Assembly (NCBI RefSeq): GCF_007992175.1 | Contig: NZ_BJZT01000004.1 | Span: 1 to 64,000, forward strand | Length of the DNA stretch: 64,000 nt | Direction of reading: 5' to 3' | DNA from: Methylobacterium haplocladii | Lineage (GTDB): Bacteria > Pseudomonadota > Alphaproteobacteria > Rhizobiales > Beijerinckiaceae | Part shown: positions 62,952-64,000 of the stretch, piece by piece | How positions within the stretch are numbered: position 1 is the first letter of the stretch | Layout: each line of letters opens with the position of its first letter | Translations under genes and position numbers: made by a program | Notes under the pieces: model-generated | What the model saw: only the letters and a program-made list of their open reading frames with translations | The model's database searches: none | Told to the model about the DNA's origin: nothing

Positions 62952-63497
62952 ATGCTCATCGACGCCATCTCGCTCGGCAAGAATCCGCCCCATGACGTCA
63001 ACGTCATCATCGAGGTGCCGTTGGGCGGCGAGCCGATCAAGTACGAGATGGACAAGGAATCCGGCGCCCTCGTCGTCGACCGCTTCCTGTACACGCCGAT
63101 GTTCTATCCGGGGAATTACGGCTTCATCCCGCACACGCTCTCGGGAGACGGCGATCCCTGCGACGTGCTCGTCGCGAATACCCGCGCCATCGCTCCCGGC
63201 GCCATCATGAGCGTCCGGCCGGTCGGCGTTCTGGTGATGGAGGACAATGCCGGCGAGGACGAGAAGATCATCGGCGTGCCCTCGCGCCATCTCACCGCCC
63301 GCTACAACAAGGTCGAGAACTACACCGACCTGCCCGACATCACGATTTCCCAGATCCAGCACTTCTTCGAGCACTACAAGGATCTCGAGCCCGGCAAGTG
63401 GGTGAAGATCCTGCGCTGGGGCGACAAGGAGGAGGCGCACCGCCTCATCCTCGAAGGCATCGAGCGCGAGAAGGCCAACAAGGCCGCAAAGGCCTGA
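62952..63497 (+). CDS. ppa: Inorganic pyrophosphatase
   Basis: 181 aa family I enzyme. [20 protein letters not shown], the metal motif [10 protein letters not shown] and the acidic [15 protein letters not shown] segment are diagnostic. It hydrolyses pyrophosphate and drives biosynthesis forward. Convergent with the PilZ gene, 3 bp apart. Confidence 0.97.
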   Translation: MLIDAISLGKNPPHDVNVIIEVPLGGEPIKYEMDKESGALVVDRFLYTPMFYPGNYGFIPHTLSGDGDPCDVLVANTRAIAPGAIMSVRPVGVLVMEDNAGEDEKIIGVPSRHLTARYNKVENYTDLPDITISQIQHFFEHYKDLEPGKWVKILRWGDKEEAHRLILEGIEREKANKAAKA

Positions 63498-63500
63498 GAC

Positions 63501-63896
63501 CTAGTCTCGCGCTTTCCAAGCTTCGCGCTCGGCGCTGGAAGCGGGCCGTTCGGTCTGGTTCTCCGGCGCGGAGAGCCTCGGATCGGGGCCGAGCGGGATC
63601 TCGATCGCGTGCTTGGTGAAGGCGCTCGGCGTGACGACCAGAACGCCGTGGGCGTCCAGGAAGGCGACGCCGATTTCCTGGGGACCGCGCCAGACCACCG
63701 TCACGGGACAATCCTCGCCGGTCTTCTGGACGACGAGCCGAAACTGATTGGGAATGCCGAGCACGCTGTCGACGAACAGCCGCGCGCCATCCATCGACCT
63801 ATCCTTGATCCGGCAGGCGACGGGATTGCCGGTCTTGGTCACGATGAAGGCCACGCTGTCGACGCGCATGCGTGGCCTGTGTCTGCGCTCTGTCAC
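63501..63896 (-). CDS. PilZ-domain protein
   Basis: 131 aa. ERRHRPRMRVDSVAF has the RxxxR c-di-GMP contact and CRIKDRSMDGARLFV the D/NxSxxG motif of PilZ domains. A 25-residue tail (ENQTERPASSAEREAWKARD) is charged. It probably binds cyclic di-GMP. Partner unknown. Confidence 0.9.
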   Translation of the reverse strand: MTERRHRPRMRVDSVAFIVTKTGNPVACRIKDRSMDGARLFVDSVLGIPNQFRLVVQKTGEDCPVTVVWRGPQEIGVAFLDAHGVLVVTPSAFTKHAIEIPLGPDPRLSAPENQTERPASSAEREAWKARD

Positions 63897-64000
63897 GAAC
63901 CATCTCCCTATCTCCGGAGACTATACGCGCAAGAGTTGTATTGTTTGGTTGCAATCTCGTTAAATCAGCTTGGCAGTCACAGGCTTGTCGTGCCGTGGGT

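Overview
The window is GC-rich, densely coded chromosomal DNA from an alphaproteobacterium. Gene content and order point to the Hyphomicrobiales, most likely Methylobacterium/Methylorubrum or a close relative. Supporting signs are the pcm-like/tolC/popZ/valS order, PopZ itself, a DUF3772-MscS channel, an extensin-like protein, and several sites that match the EcfG general-stress promoter consensus (GGAAC-N16/17-CGTT). The genus is inferred; no 16S gene is present.

Layout. 1-4.7 kb: a DUF559 protein cut by the window edge, pyrB, a small secreted protein, a cytochrome b/molybdopterin oxidoreductase pair and an orphan XRE regulator. 5-8.4 kb: topA and a higBA toxin-antitoxin pair. 8.6-16.8 kb: threonine aldolase, a 63-aa membrane peptide, parE, a GIY-YIG protein, a DUF4239 protein and an ABC exporter, separated by dispersed palindromic repeats. 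16.8-25.8 kb: a three-gene PspA-like/YiaA-like/membrane operon behind a perfect palindrome, a 3-hydroxyisobutyryl-CoA hydrolase-like enzyme, an orphan TctC binding protein, a large MscS-type channel, an HNH nuclease and a SugE/Gdx exporter. 26-38 kb: DUF2459, valS, popZ, tolC, a pcm-like methyltransferase, tRNA-Cys, tRNA-Asn, an extensin-like protein and an M3 peptidase. 38-46.8 kb: SMP-30-like protein, a pilus-assembly N-domain protein, phosphoglucomutase/phosphomannomutase, rplY-pth, a decayed PIN-domain toxin, ychF, a double MaoC protein and a tautomerase.

47-50 kb holds a YehZ-YehY-YehW type osmolyte ABC transporter that lacks its ATPase gene. 50.2-60.4 kb is the conserved translation and envelope cluster pyrH-frr-cdsA-dxr-rseP-bamA-lpxD, without uppS between frr and cdsA and without fabZ-lpxA after lpxD. 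The end carries a WcbI-like/phosphatase pair, a GNAT acetyltransferase, ppa and a PilZ protein.

Most of the window is core chromosome. The less ordinary material lies between core genes: two palindromic repeat families plus a third module fused to one of them; EcfG-type promoters in front of tiny uncharacterised envelope proteins (three exact matches, two near matches); the PspA-like operon with its palindromic operator; a frameshifted and internally deleted PIN toxin; and a low-complexity insertion inside the molybdopterin enzyme. I found no CRISPR array, prophage or intact insertion sequence.
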